A stretch of 64,000 nt of DNA from assembly GCA_036563485.1 (NCBI GenBank), contig DATCMI010000001.1, forward strand, positions 2,233,501 through 2,297,500, written 5' to 3'. This document shows, in pieces, positions 8,519 to 18,723 of this stretch (position 1 is the stretch's first letter; the number at the start of each line of letters is the position of its first letter). Both the position numbers and the translations under genes were made by a program. The notes beneath the pieces are model-generated. The model saw only the letters and a program-made list of their open reading frames with translations, had not been told where the DNA came from and did no database searches. The DNA comes from Sphingomicrobium sp. (GTDB lineage Bacteria; Pseudomonadota; Alphaproteobacteria; Sphingomonadales; Sphingomonadaceae).

Positions 8519-11166
8519 GCCGCCACCTTCTCCAGCGCGTCTTTCACGGCGGCGATCGCCTCGCCCGCCTTCGATCCGTCCGGGCCGCCGCCCTGGGCCA
8601 TGTCGGGACGTCCGCCGCCGCCCTGGCCGCCAAGCGCGGCAACCGCCGCCTTGACCAAGTCGACGGCGCTAAGCTCGCCGGCAAGGTCCTCGGTCACCCC
8701 CACGGCAACGCTTGCCCGCCCCTCGTTCACGGCCACGAGCGCGCCGATACCGGATCCGAGCTGCTTCTTCAGGTCGTCAACAGCGCCACGTAAGCCCTTG
8801 GGATCGAAGCCTTCGACGACTCGACCGAGAAATTTTCGCCCACCGACGTCCTCGGGCGCCGGAGCATCGCTCTTCGCGCCGCCGCCCATCGCCAGCGCCT
8901 TCTTGGCATCGGCAAGCTCGCGTTCTAGCCGCCGCCGCTCCTCGACTAGGGCGGCTATGCGCGCGGGCACTTCATCGGGCGCGCTTTTCAGTGTCGTGGC
9001 GGCCTCCCGCAGCTTGGCTTCACGGCCGGTGAGCCACTGGCGCGCCGCTTCGCCGGTCAGAGCCTCGATGCGGCGGACACCGGCAGAGACGGCGCTTTCT
9101 GAAATGATCTTGAGCAGCTGGATATCGCCAAGCGCACGCACGTGGGTGCCGCCGCACAATTCGACCGAATAGTCGGCATCGACCCTACGCCCCATGGAGA
9201 GGACGCGAACTTCGTCGCCGTACTTCTCGCCGAACAGCGCCATGGCACCGGCCGCAATGGCCTCGTCCGGGCTCATCAGCCGCGTCGTCACCGGCTCGTT
9301 CGAGCGGATCTGCTCGTTCACTTCCGCCTCGACAGCCTCAATTTCTTCGCGGCTCAGCGCTTTCGGGTGCGAGAAGTCGAAGCGGAAATAATCGTCGGCG
9401 ACGAGGCTGCCCTTCTGGGTGACGTGCGAGCCCAGGTGATGGCGCAGCGCGGCATGAAGGAGGTGCGTGGCGCTATGGTTTGCCCGAATCCGGTCGCGCC
9501 GCGCGCTGTCGACCTTCTGTTGCACGGTCTCGCCGACCGACAACTCGCCGGCAATCACCTTCGTGCGCAGGACATGAAGCTTGCCGAGCGGCTTAGATGT
9601 TTCCTCAACCTCTCCATCAAAGCCTTTGAGCGTCGTTAGTTTTCCTGCGTCGCCAGTCTGGCCGCCGCTCTCGCCGTAGAATGGGGTCTGATTGAGCAGG
9701 ACCTCCACGGTCTCGCCCACTTCGGCGCGGTCGACAGGCTGGCCGTCCTTGACCAGCGCGAGGACCACACCCTCGCCCTCATCGCCGGCATAGCCCGTGA
9801 ACTCGGTCGCCCCATGCTCCTCGGCAAGGTCGAACCAGATGTCCTCGCTCGCCTTGGCGCCTGAGCCCTTCCAAGCCGCGCGCGCTTTGGCCTTCTGCTC
9901 GGCCATGGCTGCGTCGAAACCTTCACGGTCAACCGCAATGCCTTTGGCGCGGAGCGCGTCCTCGGTGAGGTCGTAAGGGAAGCCATAGGTGTCGTAGAGC
10001 TTGAAGGCGGTCGCACCCTCGAGCGTGCCGCCCTCGCCGAGCTCCGAACTGGCTTCGTCGAGCAGCTTGAGCCCGGTTGCGAGCGTCTGGCGGAAACGCG
10101 TCTCTTCCTGCTGGAGCGTCGCTTCGATCAACGGCTGCGCCCGGACCAGCTCCGGATAGGCGGCGCCCATCTCGGCGACCAGGGTCGGGACTAGCCGGTA
10201 CATCAGCGGGTCATTGGCGCCGAGCAGGTGGGCATGACGCATTGCCCGCCGCATGATCCGGCGAAGCACATAGCCCCTGCCCTCATTGGCCGGCAGTACG
10301 CCGTCGGCGACAAGGAAGCCGCAGGCACGCAGATGGTCGGCGATGACCCGGTGGCTGGCCTGAGTCTCCCCTTCCGCCTTGGTGTGGGTCAGCTCCTCGC
10401 TAGCGGAGATCAGCCGCTTGAACAGGTCCGTGTCGTAATTGTCGTGGACGCCCTGGAGCACCGCTGCCACGCGCTCGAGGCCCATCCCGGTGTCGATGCT
10501 CTTCTTCGGCAGCTCCGACACGATCTCGCCGGCCGCCTGCTCGTATTGCATGAAGACGAGGTTCCAGATCTCGACGAACCGGTCGCCGTCCTCGTCCGGG
10601 CTGCCCGGCGGGCCGCCGGGGATGTGGTCGCCATGGTCGAAGAAGATTTCCGAGCAGGGTCCGCATGGGCCGTCGTCGCCCATCGCCCAGAAATTGTCCT
10701 TGGTTGGAATGCGAATGATCCGGCTTTCCGGAAGGCCGGCGATCTTCTTCCACAGGTCGAAGGCTTCATCGTCGGTATGATAGACGGTGACGGTCAGGCG
10801 GTCCGCGCTGAGCCCCCACTCCTTCGTGACCAAATTCCAGGCGAGCTCGATCGCGCGATCCTTGAAATAATTGCCGAACGAGAAATTGCCGAGCATTTCG
10901 AAGAAGGTATGGTGCCGGGCCGTATAGCCGACATTGTCGAGATCGTTGTGCTTGCCGCCCGCGCGCACGCATTTCTGCGAGCTGGTTGCGGTGCTGTACG
11001 GCCGCGTCTCGAGACCGGTGAAGACGTTCTTGAACGGGACCATGCCGGCGTTCACGAACATCAGGGTCGGATCGTTCTGCGGCACCAGCGGCGCCGAGGC
11101 GACGCGCGCGTGCCCTTCCTTCTCAAAATAGTCGAGGAAGGAGCGGCGGATATCCGCCATCGTCAT
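8515..11166 (-). CDS. alaS: Alanine-tRNA ligase
   Basis: The enzyme charges tRNA-Ala and clears Ser-tRNA-Ala. Class II core at the N-terminus: [35 protein letters not shown] and [11 protein letters not shown]. The editing domain has the zinc motifs [11 protein letters not shown] (about residue 565) and CGGTH (about 669), and a C-terminal DHHA1 domain follows with a Gly-rich end ([16 protein letters not shown]). The exact start is unclear because ATG or GTG codons exist at 11211, 11193, 11184, 11166 and 11160. I chose [10 protein letters not shown], which matches family length (883 residues). Confidence 0.97.
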   Translation of the reverse strand: MTMADIRRSFLDYFEKEGHARVASAPLVPQNDPTLMFVNAGMVPFKNVFTGLETRPYSTATSSQKCVRAGGKHNDLDNVGYTARHHTFFEMLGNFSFGNYFKDRAIELAWNLVTKEWGLSADRLTVTVYHTDDEAFDLWKKIAGLPESRIIRIPTKDNFWAMGDDGPCGPCSEIFFDHGDHIPGGPPGSPDEDGDRFVEIWNLVFMQYEQAAGEIVSELPKKSIDTGMGLERVAAVLQGVHDNYDTDLFKRLISASEELTHTKAEGETQASHRVIADHLRACGFLVADGVLPANEGRGYVLRRIMRRAMRHAHLLGANDPLMYRLVPTLVAEMGAAYPELVRAQPLIEATLQQEETRFRQTLATGLKLLDEASSELGEGGTLEGATAFKLYDTYGFPYDLTEDALRAKGIAVDREGFDAAMAEQKAKARAAWKGSGAKASEDIWFDLAEEHGATEFTGYAGDEGEGVVLALVKDGQPVDRAEVGETVEVLLNQTPFYGESGGQTGDAGKLTTLKGFDGEVEETSKPLGKLHVLRTKVIAGELSVGETVQQKVDSARRDRIRANHSATHLLHAALRHHLGSHVTQKGSLVADDYFRFDFSHPKALSREEIEAVEAEVNEQIRSNEPVTTRLMSPDEAIAAGAMALFGEKYGDEVRVLSMGRRVDADYSVELCGGTHVRALGDIQLLKIISESAVSAGVRRIEALTGEAARQWLTGREAKLREAATTLKSAPDEVPARIAALVEERRRLERELADAKKALAMGGGAKSDAPAPEDVGGRKFLGRVVEGFDPKGLRGAVDDLKKQLGSGIGALVAVNEGRASVAVGVTEDLAGELSAVDLVKAAVAALGGQGGGGRPDMAQGGGPDGSKAGEAIAAVKDALEKVAA

Positions 11167-11226
11167 CAGCGCGTTCGAAGCCATGGCTCGCATGTAAATG
11201 CGCTGCTGCACTGCGGCAAGGAGAGG

Positions 11227-11595
11227 CTAGTGCACCTGCTCTTCTATCCAGCGGGCGATTGCAGCGATGACATGTTCCTGTTCGGCCGCCGTCAGCGGCT
11301 TGCCCGCAGCGATATTGTGCCACTTGGCGAGACAGGACCGGCAGCAAGTTGCCGTGGCATGCTGGGCGATGAAGACTGGGTGCCCGCGCATCGGTGTCTG
11401 CTTGCCGTCGTTGAGCGGCTCTGCGGTCGCCAGGCGCTTGGCGATGAAGTCGCGACCATGGTCGAGCACGGTCGGCAGGCCGCGCTGATCGAGGTAAGCG
11501 CGCTCTTTCGGGCCAAGCCGAAACCGCCGCCGGAAGGCCGAGCCGGTCAGCCGATCGAAAACATCGTCGAGGTTGCGCACCTCGTAAGGGTGCAA
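11227..11595 (-). CDS. DUF4186 domain protein
   Basis: The 122-residue protein matches DUF4186 over nearly its whole length, including FRLGPKERAYLDQRGL, PNDGKQTPMRGHP-like and FIAQHATATCCRSCLAKWH segments. Two cysteine pairs and a His suggest metal binding, but no activity is established for the family. It lies 60 nt upstream of the chosen alaS start and on the same strand, so co-transcription is likely. Confidence 0.88.
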   Translation of the reverse strand: MHPYEVRNLDDVFDRLTGSAFRRRFRLGPKERAYLDQRGLPTVLDHGRDFIAKRLATAEPLNDGKQTPMRGHPVFIAQHATATCCRSCLAKWHNIAAGKPLTAAEQEHVIAAIARWIEEQVH

Positions 11596-11633
11596 CTCTC
11601 GACGCGCTTTGTCAGCCTCGCTAGCAGTCGAGC

Positions 11634-12587
11634 ATGGCGCGACGGCAGACTTCCTCGATCCCCAAGTACAAGCGGCGGCGGCAGCGCTCGTTCGGCGGGC
11701 GCCTGCTTCGCTGGCTCGCCACGCTGATCCTCGTCTTCCTGCTCGGTTCGCTGCTGTGGGTCCTCGCCTATCGCTTCGTGAACCCGCCGATCACTTTCAA
11801 CATGCTTGGCGACATCGTCGCCGGCCGCGGCGCGACAAAGGAATGGATGCCGATCGGCCAAATCGACCGCGACATGGTGCGCGCGTCGATCGCTGCCGAA
11901 GACAGCAAGTTCTGTTCGCACGGGGGCTTCGACCTTGAAGCCATTGAAGATGCGATGAAACGGAATGCATCGGGCGGCCGCATCCGCGGTGGGTCGACGA
12001 TCAGCCAGCAGACGGCGAAGAACGCCTTCCTGTGGAACGGCGGCGGCTATTTCCGCAAGAGCCTGGAGGCCTGGTTCACATTTCTGATCGAGCATCTTTG
12101 GGACAAGCGCCGGATCATGGAAGTCTATCTGAATGTCGCAGAGACGGGGATCGGCACCTACGGCGTGAACGCCGGAAGCGAACGCTATTTCGGCCATGAC
12201 GCGAGCGCCATGAGCGCGACCGAAGCGGCACGCATCGCCGCGATCCTGCCATTGCCTAAGAAGCGCGGCGCAACCGCGCCCAAGGGCTTCACCCGCCGCT
12301 ATGGCAACACGATTGCGGCTCGGCTCGGCGTGGTGGGCCGCGATGGGCTCGACGCCTGCGTCTATCAGGGCGCGTCGGCGCCCGTGAACAAGGCGCCGCC
12401 TGCGGCTACGAAGAAGGCTCGCCCGCTCCCTGGCGAGGAATATGAAACGGCAAAGCCGCTGCCGCCGGTCGAGGATGTTGTGCGTGAACTTCCCCCCGCC
12501 GCCGAAGAGCCGATGGTGGAAGAGCCGGTGTTGAACAATCCGTCGCCGGCAGCCGAGCCGCCGGCTGAACCCGAGAACGCCATCTAG
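11634..12587 (+). CDS. mtgA: Monofunctional biosynthetic peptidoglycan transglycosylase
   Basis: This GT51 glycosyltransferase polymerises lipid II into glycan strands. A basic N-terminus precedes one membrane span (about residues 24-46). The catalytic domain shows AAEDSKFCSHGGFD (containing the catalytic Glu), GGSTISQQTAKNAFLW and the second Glu region IMEVYLNVAETG. After about residue 245 there is an 70-residue Pro/Ala/Glu-rich tail (for example PPAAEEPMVEEPV) not needed by the fold and likely disordered. The usual MtgA is about 230-240 residues. Confidence 0.95.
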   Translation: MARRQTSSIPKYKRRRQRSFGGRLLRWLATLILVFLLGSLLWVLAYRFVNPPITFNMLGDIVAGRGATKEWMPIGQIDRDMVRASIAAEDSKFCSHGGFDLEAIEDAMKRNASGGRIRGGSTISQQTAKNAFLWNGGGYFRKSLEAWFTFLIEHLWDKRRIMEVYLNVAETGIGTYGVNAGSERYFGHDASAMSATEAARIAAILPLPKKRGATAPKGFTRRYGNTIAARLGVVGRDGLDACVYQGASAPVNKAPPAATKKARPLPGEEYETAKPLPPVEDVVRELPPAAEEPMVEEPVLNNPSPAAEPPAEPENAI

Positions 12588-12625
12588 CTTCGCGCCGAAG
12601 CGAGGGTTGCGAGCGTTTCGCAACA

Positions 12626-12651
12626 GGAACGCCCTCCCGTGCCTGTCCGTT
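12626..12651 (+). promoter_or_regulatory. EcfG-type general stress promoter of the hemerythrin gene
   Basis: GGAAC (12626-12630), 17 nt, CGTT (12648-12651) is an exact match to the alphaproteobacterial EcfG consensus GGAAC-N16/17-CGTT. It lies 31 nt before the ATG of the hemerythrin gene, leaving room for a short leader with a strong AAGGAGG. Confidence 0.75.
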
Positions 12652-12682
12652 TACGGAGCAAAATCAGGCAAGGAGGAATTCA

Positions 12683-13390
12683 ATGGCCACCCGTACCGAG
12701 AGCCGTTCGTCAAACCGCAGCACGTCCACTCGCAGCCGGTCCACCGGCAGCGGAAACAATACGAGCCCGAAGCGGAGCGGCTCGACCGAAAACCGCAGCA
12801 GCTCGAACGAAAGCCGCGAAAGCGGAAACCGCAGCGCCTTTTCATGGGGCGAAGGCGCAGGCCCGATCATCGCCGCGGCGATCGGCGGTGCTGCGATTGG
12901 CTTTGCCGCCAATTATGCCCGCAAGGGCCTGATGCAGGGCATGGAAGCCGCGATCGGCGATTGGGACGAGATCCTCGCTGCCGAACATGATGCGACGCTC
13001 GCCGTCTTCGACAAGATGCTGGCGACGGACCAGAGCCAGACGTTCAAGCGCAAGATGCTGTTGATGAAGCTCACCCATGCGCTCGACAAGCACGCGCACC
13101 AGGAAGAAATGGTCGTCTATCCGGCGCTTCGCGAAGCGAACATCGTCGTCGAGGCCGATCAGCTCGAGCAGGAGCATGGGCAGGTGAAGACCTACCTCTA
13201 CGAACTCCAGCAGATGGGCGCCGATAGCCCGAACTGGCTTGACACCGTTCGCGAGTTTCGCGGGCTCGTGTCGCGCCACGCCCATATGGAGGAAGAGGAA
13301 GTCTTCCCGGCGTTCAAGCGCGACCTTTCCGAGCAGCAGAACGCGAAGATCACGAGCCTTGTGAACCGCGACGGCTTCTGGATGGCTTAG
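12683..13390 (+). CDS. Hemerythrin-domain protein with Ser/Arg-rich N-terminus
   Basis: The 235-residue protein has three parts: a low-complexity Ser/Arg/Asn tract (residues 1-55), a glycine-rich hydrophobic stretch (about 58-78, IIAAAIGGAAIGFAANYARKG), and a hemerythrin-like four-helix domain with the metal ligand pattern AAEHDATL, HAHQEEMVVYP, EQEHGQVK and HAHMEEEEVFP. Such domains bind O2, NO or iron. AAGGAGG gives a strong ribosome site and the gene is preceded by an EcfG promoter, so expression under general stress is likely. The stop overlaps the dnaE stop. Confidence 0.9.
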   Translation: MATRTESRSSNRSTSTRSRSTGSGNNTSPKRSGSTENRSSSNESRESGNRSAFSWGEGAGPIIAAAIGGAAIGFAANYARKGLMQGMEAAIGDWDEILAAEHDATLAVFDKMLATDQSQTFKRKMLLMKLTHALDKHAHQEEMVVYPALREANIVVEADQLEQEHGQVKTYLYELQQMGADSPNWLDTVREFRGLVSRHAHMEEEEVFPAFKRDLSEQQNAKITSLVNRDGFWMA

Positions 13391-16300
13391 CCGACCAGGG
13401 CGAGCTTCGGCGGCTCCTGAACGGAGAGGTCGACGCTCCCTTCCCCGACGATGCGCTCGATGCGGGCCGAAAGCTCCGCGTCGAGCGCACAGTCGCGTCC
13501 GGCGACCACGACCGCTTCGCCGCCGCTCGCCAGCGGCAGCAGGAAGCGGACCAGCCCGTTCGAGCCGCGCGACTCTGCCAATTCTGCGGCGACGCGCTGC
13601 GCGGCGGACTGGTCGGCAAGCCTGATCGTCATCTGGAGACGCGTTCGCTTCGCCAGGTCCGCGAAGGGCTGCACGCGCTTGATGGTGACCCTCGGCATTT
13701 CGTCACCGGCGCGGCGGTCGAGCTCGACGCTTAGCAAGCCGCACTGCCCGGCCTTTGCCGCAGTCTCCAGTGCAGCGGTCACTTCATCGTCGAACGCGGT
13801 GGCGATGAACTGGCCTGAACTGTCGCTCAGCGTCGCCATCATATAGCGGCGGCCACGTGCCGAGGTGCGCCAGCGCGCTTCCTCGACAAGCCCGGCCATC
13901 ATCGCCCCAAGCCGCTCGCCTTCCGCAATCCGCATCTCGCTGATCTCGGCGAAGGTCTTGACCTTGTGCGCGGCAAGCAGGTGGCGAGCAGCGTCAACCG
14001 GATGAGCGGAGAAGTAGAAGCCGAAGGCGTCGCGCTCGGCCGCCATGCGTTGGGCCATGGTCCAGGCGGCGTCTCGGGGAAGCCGGATCGGCGCCGCCTC
14101 GGCCGGTCCGCCGCCGAACAGCGCGGCCTGCCCCGTCTCCCGCTGATCATGGGCGCTCGCCGCATGGGCGAGGATCGTCTCTGCTCCCGCGAATACTGCG
14201 GCGCGGTCAGGGTTTACGGCATCGAACGCGCCGCCTCCGGCAAGGCTTTCCAGCTGACGGCGGTTGAGCATTCGCGGGTCGATGCGTGCCGCAAAGTCTT
14301 CGAGGCTGGCGAAGGCGCCTCCCCGGTCCCGTTCCTCGACCAGCGCTTCCATCGCCTTCTCGCCCACACCCTTGAGCGCACCAAGCGCGTAGCGAACGCA
14401 ATTGCTATCGGCGCCACTCTCGACCGTGAAGTGCGCGTGGCTGGCATTGATGTCGGGCGGCAGGCACTCGACGCCGCCGCGGCGCATGTCCTCGACGAAG
14501 ATCGACAGCTTGTCGGTCAACGCCATGTCGAAGCTCATCGACGCCGCGTAGAATTCGGCGCGGTGGTGCGCCTTCAGCCAGGCGGTGTGATAGGCGACGA
14601 GCGCATAAGCGGCCGCGTGGCTCTTGTTGAAGCCGTAGCCCGCAAACTTGTCGATCAAGTCGAACAGCTCGTTGGCCTTCGCAGCCGGGATCTGGTTGTG
14701 CTCGGCGCATCCCTTCACGAAGGTCTCGCGCTGGGCGTCCATCTCCGCCTGGATCTTCTTGCCCATCGCGCGCCGCAGCAGGTCCGCGCCGCCGAGCGAG
14801 TAGCCGGCGAGGATCTGCGCCGCCTGCATCACCTGCTCCTGGTAGACGAAGATCCCGTAGGTCTCCTTCAATATGCCTTCGAGCAGTGGGTGCGGATATT
14901 CGATCTCTTCCTCGCCGTTCTTGCGGCGGCCGAACATCGGAATGTTGTCCATCGGACCCGGCCGATAGAGTGCGACGAGCGCGACGATGTCGCCGAATGC
15001 GGTCGGGCGCACCGACGCCAGGGTCCGCCGCATGCCTTCGGATTCGAGCTGGAAGACGCCGACCGTGTCGCCGCGCTTGAGCAGCTCGTAGACCGCCGGA
15101 TCGTCCCACGGCAGCGCGCCATAATCGAGCTCGATGCCTTGCTCCGAAAGCAGGCGCTGCGCCTCCTTGAGGACGGAGAGCGTCTTAAGGCCAAGGAAGT
15201 CGAATTTCACCAGGCCCGCAGCCTCGACATATTTCATGTCGAACTGCGTCACCGGCATGTCGGAGCGCGGATCGCGGTAGAGCGGGACTAGCTCGTCCAG
15301 CGGACGATCCCCGATCACCACGCCCGCTGCGTGGGTCGAGGCGTGACGCGGAAGCCCCTCGAGCTTCATCGCCAGGTCGAACAGCCGCTTGACCTCTGGA
15401 TCCTTATACTCGGCCGCGACTTCGGAGACGCCGTTGAGCGACCGCTCCAGGGTCCACGGGTCGGTCGGGTGGTTGGGGATCAGCTTCGCAAGCCGGTCCA
15501 CTTGCCCGTACGACATCTGCAAGACGCGGCCGGTGTCCTTGAGCACCGCCCGGGCCTTTAGCCGCCCGAAGGTGATTATTTGGGCGACCTTGTCGCGGCC
15601 GTACTTCTGCTGGACGTAGGAAATGACCTTGTCGCGATGGGTTTCGCAAAAGTCGATGTCGAAGTCCGGCATCGACACGCGTTCGGGGTTGAGGAAGCGT
15701 TCGAACAGCAGCCCGAGTGCAAGCGGGTCGAGGTCGGTGATCGTCAGCACCCAGGCGACGACCGAACCGGCGCCCGATCCGCGACCCGGACCGACCGGAA
15801 TGTCGTTGGCCTTCGCCCATTTGATGAAGTCGGCGACGATCAGGAAGTAGCCGGCGAAGCCCATGCCGATGATGACATCGAGCTCATAGTCGAGCCGCTC
15901 GCGATAGGGCGCCTTCTCCTCTTCGGAGCGCCCGGCGAGCCGCGCATCAAGGCCGGCATAAGCGTCGGCCCGCAGCTGCTCGTCCTCATCCTCGCCGAGA
16001 CGCGGCAGGATCGGCTTGCGCTTGGGCGCGGCGACGGCGCAGCGCTGCGCAATCACCGCTGTGTTCGCCAGCGCCTCGGGCAGGTCCTCGAACAGCTCGG
16101 CGATGGCTTCGCTATGTTTGAGCCACGCATCCGGTGACGACGTCACGCGATCGCTGCTTTCGACATAGGCCGAGCCGGCGATGCACAGCATCGCGTCGTG
16201 CGCGGAATGAAAACTGGGATCAAGGTAGGCGGCCGGGTTCGTGGCGACCAATGGCAGGTCGCGGGCATAAGCGAGCTCGATCAGGCCATGCTCCGCCGCC

Positions 16301-16842
16301 TCCTCTACCGGGTCGTTGCGGCGGGAAATCTCGATGTAGAGCCGGTCAGGAAAGAGCGCCTGCAACCGGTCGAGGTAGGCTTCGGCCTTGAGCTGCTGAC
16401 CGTCGGCGAGGAGCTTCGCAAGGGCACCTTCCCCGCCCGCGGTCAGGGCGATCAGCCCGCCATTAAGCTCATCCAAGGCTTCGAACGGCACATGCGGCTC
16501 TTCCTCGATCGGCCGATCGAGATGCGCCGCGGACACCAGCTTGCAGAGGTTCGCATAACCGCGATCCTCCTTGGCCAGCAGCACCAGCCAGTCGATTGCT
16601 GCCTCGCCTCCGAGGTCTTGCGGTCGCTTCACGGCGAGCATCGCGCCGATGATCGGCTGAACGCCCTTGCCGATGCAGGCGTCGCTGAACGGCATGACGC
16701 CGTAGAGGCCGTTGCGGTCGGTTACCGCAATGGCTGGGAAGCCGAGCTTGGCCGCGCGTTCGGCAATCGTCTTCGGCTCCATCGCTCCTTCGAGCATGGT
16801 GAAAGATGAAAAGACGCGGAGCGGAACGTACGGCTGAGTCAC
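13387..16842 (-). CDS. dnaE: DNA polymerase III subunit alpha
   Basis: The replicative polymerase has about 1,151 residues. The N-terminal PHP domain begins VPLRVFSSFTMLEGAMEP. The C-family catalytic region includes GPGRGSGAGSVVAWVLTITDLDPL and MPDFDIDFCETHRDKV (the active-site acidic residues), and helix-hairpin-helix and OB-fold domains follow. It is clearly dnaE1 and not the error-prone dnaE2, because no imuA/imuB lies alongside. The start is uncertain: GTG at 16842 begins at the conserved segment, whereas an upstream GTG at 16893 adds 17 poorly conserved residues. Neither has a strong Shine-Dalgarno. Confidence 0.97.
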   Translation of the reverse strand: MTQPYVPLRVFSSFTMLEGAMEPKTIAERAAKLGFPAIAVTDRNGLYGVMPFSDACIGKGVQPIIGAMLAVKRPQDLGGEAAIDWLVLLAKEDRGYANLCKLVSAAHLDRPIEEEPHVPFEALDELNGGLIALTAGGEGALAKLLADGQQLKAEAYLDRLQALFPDRLYIEISRRNDPVEEAAEHGLIELAYARDLPLVATNPAAYLDPSFHSAHDAMLCIAGSAYVESSDRVTSSPDAWLKHSEAIAELFEDLPEALANTAVIAQRCAVAAPKRKPILPRLGEDEDEQLRADAYAGLDARLAGRSEEEKAPYRERLDYELDVIIGMGFAGYFLIVADFIKWAKANDIPVGPGRGSGAGSVVAWVLTITDLDPLALGLLFERFLNPERVSMPDFDIDFCETHRDKVISYVQQKYGRDKVAQIITFGRLKARAVLKDTGRVLQMSYGQVDRLAKLIPNHPTDPWTLERSLNGVSEVAAEYKDPEVKRLFDLAMKLEGLPRHASTHAAGVVIGDRPLDELVPLYRDPRSDMPVTQFDMKYVEAAGLVKFDFLGLKTLSVLKEAQRLLSEQGIELDYGALPWDDPAVYELLKRGDTVGVFQLESEGMRRTLASVRPTAFGDIVALVALYRPGPMDNIPMFGRRKNGEEEIEYPHPLLEGILKETYGIFVYQEQVMQAAQILAGYSLGGADLLRRAMGKKIQAEMDAQRETFVKGCAEHNQIPAAKANELFDLIDKFAGYGFNKSHAAAYALVAYHTAWLKAHHRAEFYAASMSFDMALTDKLSIFVEDMRRGGVECLPPDINASHAHFTVESGADSNCVRYALGALKGVGEKAMEALVEERDRGGAFASLEDFAARIDPRMLNRRQLESLAGGGAFDAVNPDRAAVFAGAETILAHAASAHDQRETGQAALFGGGPAEAAPIRLPRDAAWTMAQRMAAERDAFGFYFSAHPVDAARHLLAAHKVKTFAEISEMRIAEGERLGAMMAGLVEEARWRTSARGRRYMMATLSDSSGQFIATAFDDEVTAALETAAKAGQCGLLSVELDRRAGDEMPRVTIKRVQPFADLAKRTRLQMTIRLADQSAAQRVAAELAESRGSNGLVRFLLPLASGGEAVVVAGRDCALDAELSARIERIVGEGSVDLSVQEPPKLALVG

Positions 16843-16910
16843 GCCGGCGAGTATGAAGCTTGAGGGCGCCGCGCGACAAGCACGGGTGCCCACTTATCCA
16901 CCGCTTATCG

Positions 16911-17978
16911 CTACGGGCTCCAATCCCCGTTCGCGATGTCGCGGATCTCGCGCATGCGCCCGCGATACGCCTCGGCGATGCAGGCGTCCGATCCGCAACG
17001 CTCGCGATAATTGAGGAAGCGGCCGCGAGTCTGCTGGAGCAAGGCTCGCTCGCGCGGACCGGCGTCCGACAACGCGCGATTGAATTGCGACGCCATCTGG
17101 CGGTCCAGCGAGGCGAGACCGGAGTCGCTGCACACCGCCCTTTCGCTCCGCGTGCTCGCGTTCGCGCAATTGAAGCTTGGACGCGCGCTGGTAGTCTGCG
17201 GTGCGGCCGGAGCTGGCGATGGGGCAACGGGTGGCGGGCTTGGCGCGGCGGGCACCGCGTCCGGAGCGTCGGCGCCCTCGTCCACGGCTGTGTCATCAGC
17301 ATCATCGGTCTGGACGGCTGCCGGCTGGGACGTGCGGGCGAGCGTCGCCAACGGCGTGACGATCGAATCGGCGTTGCGAAGCAGGACGACATTGCCGCTG
17401 CCGTCGGCGGCCGGCTGCACAGTGTAATCGATGTCGGAGCTGAGGGTGCGGCGTCCGCCGACCGCGGCAACACCGGGCGGCAGGTCGAGGGCCAGCGATC
17501 CCGAGCAGTTCACCCGGCCATTGTCGCCGTCCTCGCTCTCCATCACCGGGTTCTGCATCCGCAGCGATGCGTAGGCCGACAAGCGGTCGAACGCGGCCTG
17601 ATCGCTGCCGCGGACCTGAGCGGCGCGCCGGAACAGCTCGCGTTTGATGAGGTCGTAAGTCTGCTTGCTCCCGCAGAGCTTTTCCGGATCCGCTGCCGCG
17701 GCCGCATTCGAGCTCTCGGCACCGGTGAGCTTGTCCTGGTCGGAATTGCCGCGGCCGACGAACAGCCACAGGAGGAGCAGCAGCAGGACGACGCCGCCCA
17801 GCGCGATGTAGATCGGATTGATGCCGTTGCGGCGGCTTTCGACCCGCGTCTCCGTGCGACTGCGCGTTCGGCGCGCCGGTTCAGGCCGCGGCTCGGACAC
17901 CGGTTCGGTCGTCTCGATCCGGTCCCTTCGCCTGTTGATGGGCCATTCCGGTCCGCTGCCGCGATCGTCGCCGTTCAT
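16911..17978 (-). CDS. Membrane-anchored protein with LprI/DUF1311-like C-terminal domain
   Basis: The 355-residue protein has an Arg-rich cytosolic N-terminus, one membrane span at about residues 55-73 (IALGGVVLLLLLLWLFVG), a periplasmic region and a Pro-rich linker. The C-terminal domain of about 85 residues has paired cysteines (FNCANASTRSERAVC ... RCGSDACIAEAY), the pattern of DUF1311 proteins such as the lysozyme inhibitor LprI. A protective role against lysozyme is possible but unproven. It is on the same strand as lolD, downstream of it. Confidence 0.8.
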   Translation of the reverse strand: MNGDDRGSGPEWPINRRRDRIETTEPVSEPRPEPARRTRSRTETRVESRRNGINPIYIALGGVVLLLLLLWLFVGRGNSDQDKLTGAESSNAAAAADPEKLCGSKQTYDLIKRELFRRAAQVRGSDQAAFDRLSAYASLRMQNPVMESEDGDNGRVNCSGSLALDLPPGVAAVGGRRTLSSDIDYTVQPAADGSGNVVLLRNADSIVTPLATLARTSQPAAVQTDDADDTAVDEGADAPDAVPAAPSPPPVAPSPAPAAPQTTSARPSFNCANASTRSERAVCSDSGLASLDRQMASQFNRALSDAGPRERALLQQTRGRFLNYRERCGSDACIAEAYRGRMREIRDIANGDWSP

Positions 17979-18039
17979 CGGTTCGTGTGTCCCTCTTCCT
18001 GTTCAGCAGCGGAACGCAGCGAAGCGCCCGAGGATGCAA

Positions 18040-18723
18040 TCAGGCGGCGGGTTGCAACCTACCTTCGTGAAGCCGCACCACTCGATCCATGCGCGCGGCG
18101 AGACGTTCATTGTGGGTCGCCACCAAAGCGGCGCTTCCCTCGCCGCGCACGAGGCTCAGGAATTCGGCGAAAACCGCGTCGGCAGTCTGCTCGTCGAGAT
18201 TGCCGGTAGGCTCGTCGGCAAGCACCAACGGCGGCTTGTTGGCGAGAGCGCGAGCCACGGCAACGCGCTGCTGCTCACCACCCGAAAGCTTCGAAGGCCG
18301 GTGCTCGAGCCGTGCGCCGAGCCCAAGCGCGCTAAGCAGATCCCGGGCGCGCTGCTGCGCCGGCTCCATCTCGGCCCCGCGCACCAGTTGCGGCAGGACG
18401 ACATTCTCGACCGCCGTGAACTCGGGCAGGAGATGGTGGAACTGATAAACGAAGCCGAGCAGGTCGCGGCGGAGACGCGTCCGGCCCTCATCGTCGAGGT
18501 CGGCGGCTTCCTCGCCGTTCAGGCGGATCGTTCCTTGGAAGCCACCTTCAAGCAGTCCGACGGCCTGGAGCAGCGTCGACTTGCCCGAGCCCGACGGCCC
18601 AAGAAGCGCGACGATCTCGCCCGGCTGGATCGCCAGTTCGACGCCGCGCAGCACGTCGATAGTGACGTCGCCCTGCGTGAAGCTGCGCCGGAGCTCGCTG
18701 GTAAGAAGGACCGGCTCACTCAT
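18040..18723 (-). CDS. lolD: Lipoprotein-releasing ABC transporter ATP-binding protein
   Basis: The 227-residue ATPase of the LolCDE complex extracts outer-membrane lipoproteins from the inner membrane. Walker [10 protein letters not shown], signature [15 protein letters not shown], Walker [12 protein letters not shown] and a His switch (VATHNE) are all intact. It overlaps lolC by 8 nt, so it is the third gene of a proS-lolC-lolD unit. Confidence 0.95.
   Translation of the reverse strand: MSEPVLLTSELRRSFTQGDVTIDVLRGVELAIQPGEIVALLGPSGSGKSTLLQAVGLLEGGFQGTIRLNGEEAADLDDEGRTRLRRDLLGFVYQFHHLLPEFTAVENVVLPQLVRGAEMEPAQQRARDLLSALGLGARLEHRPSKLSGGEQQRVAVARALANKPPLVLADEPTGNLDEQTADAVFAEFLSLVRGEGSAALVATHNERLAARMDRVVRLHEGRLQPAA

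Noticed and set aside
10228-11727. 499-codon plus-strand open frame
   Set aside because: Antisense to alaS and DUF4186, both with intact motifs.
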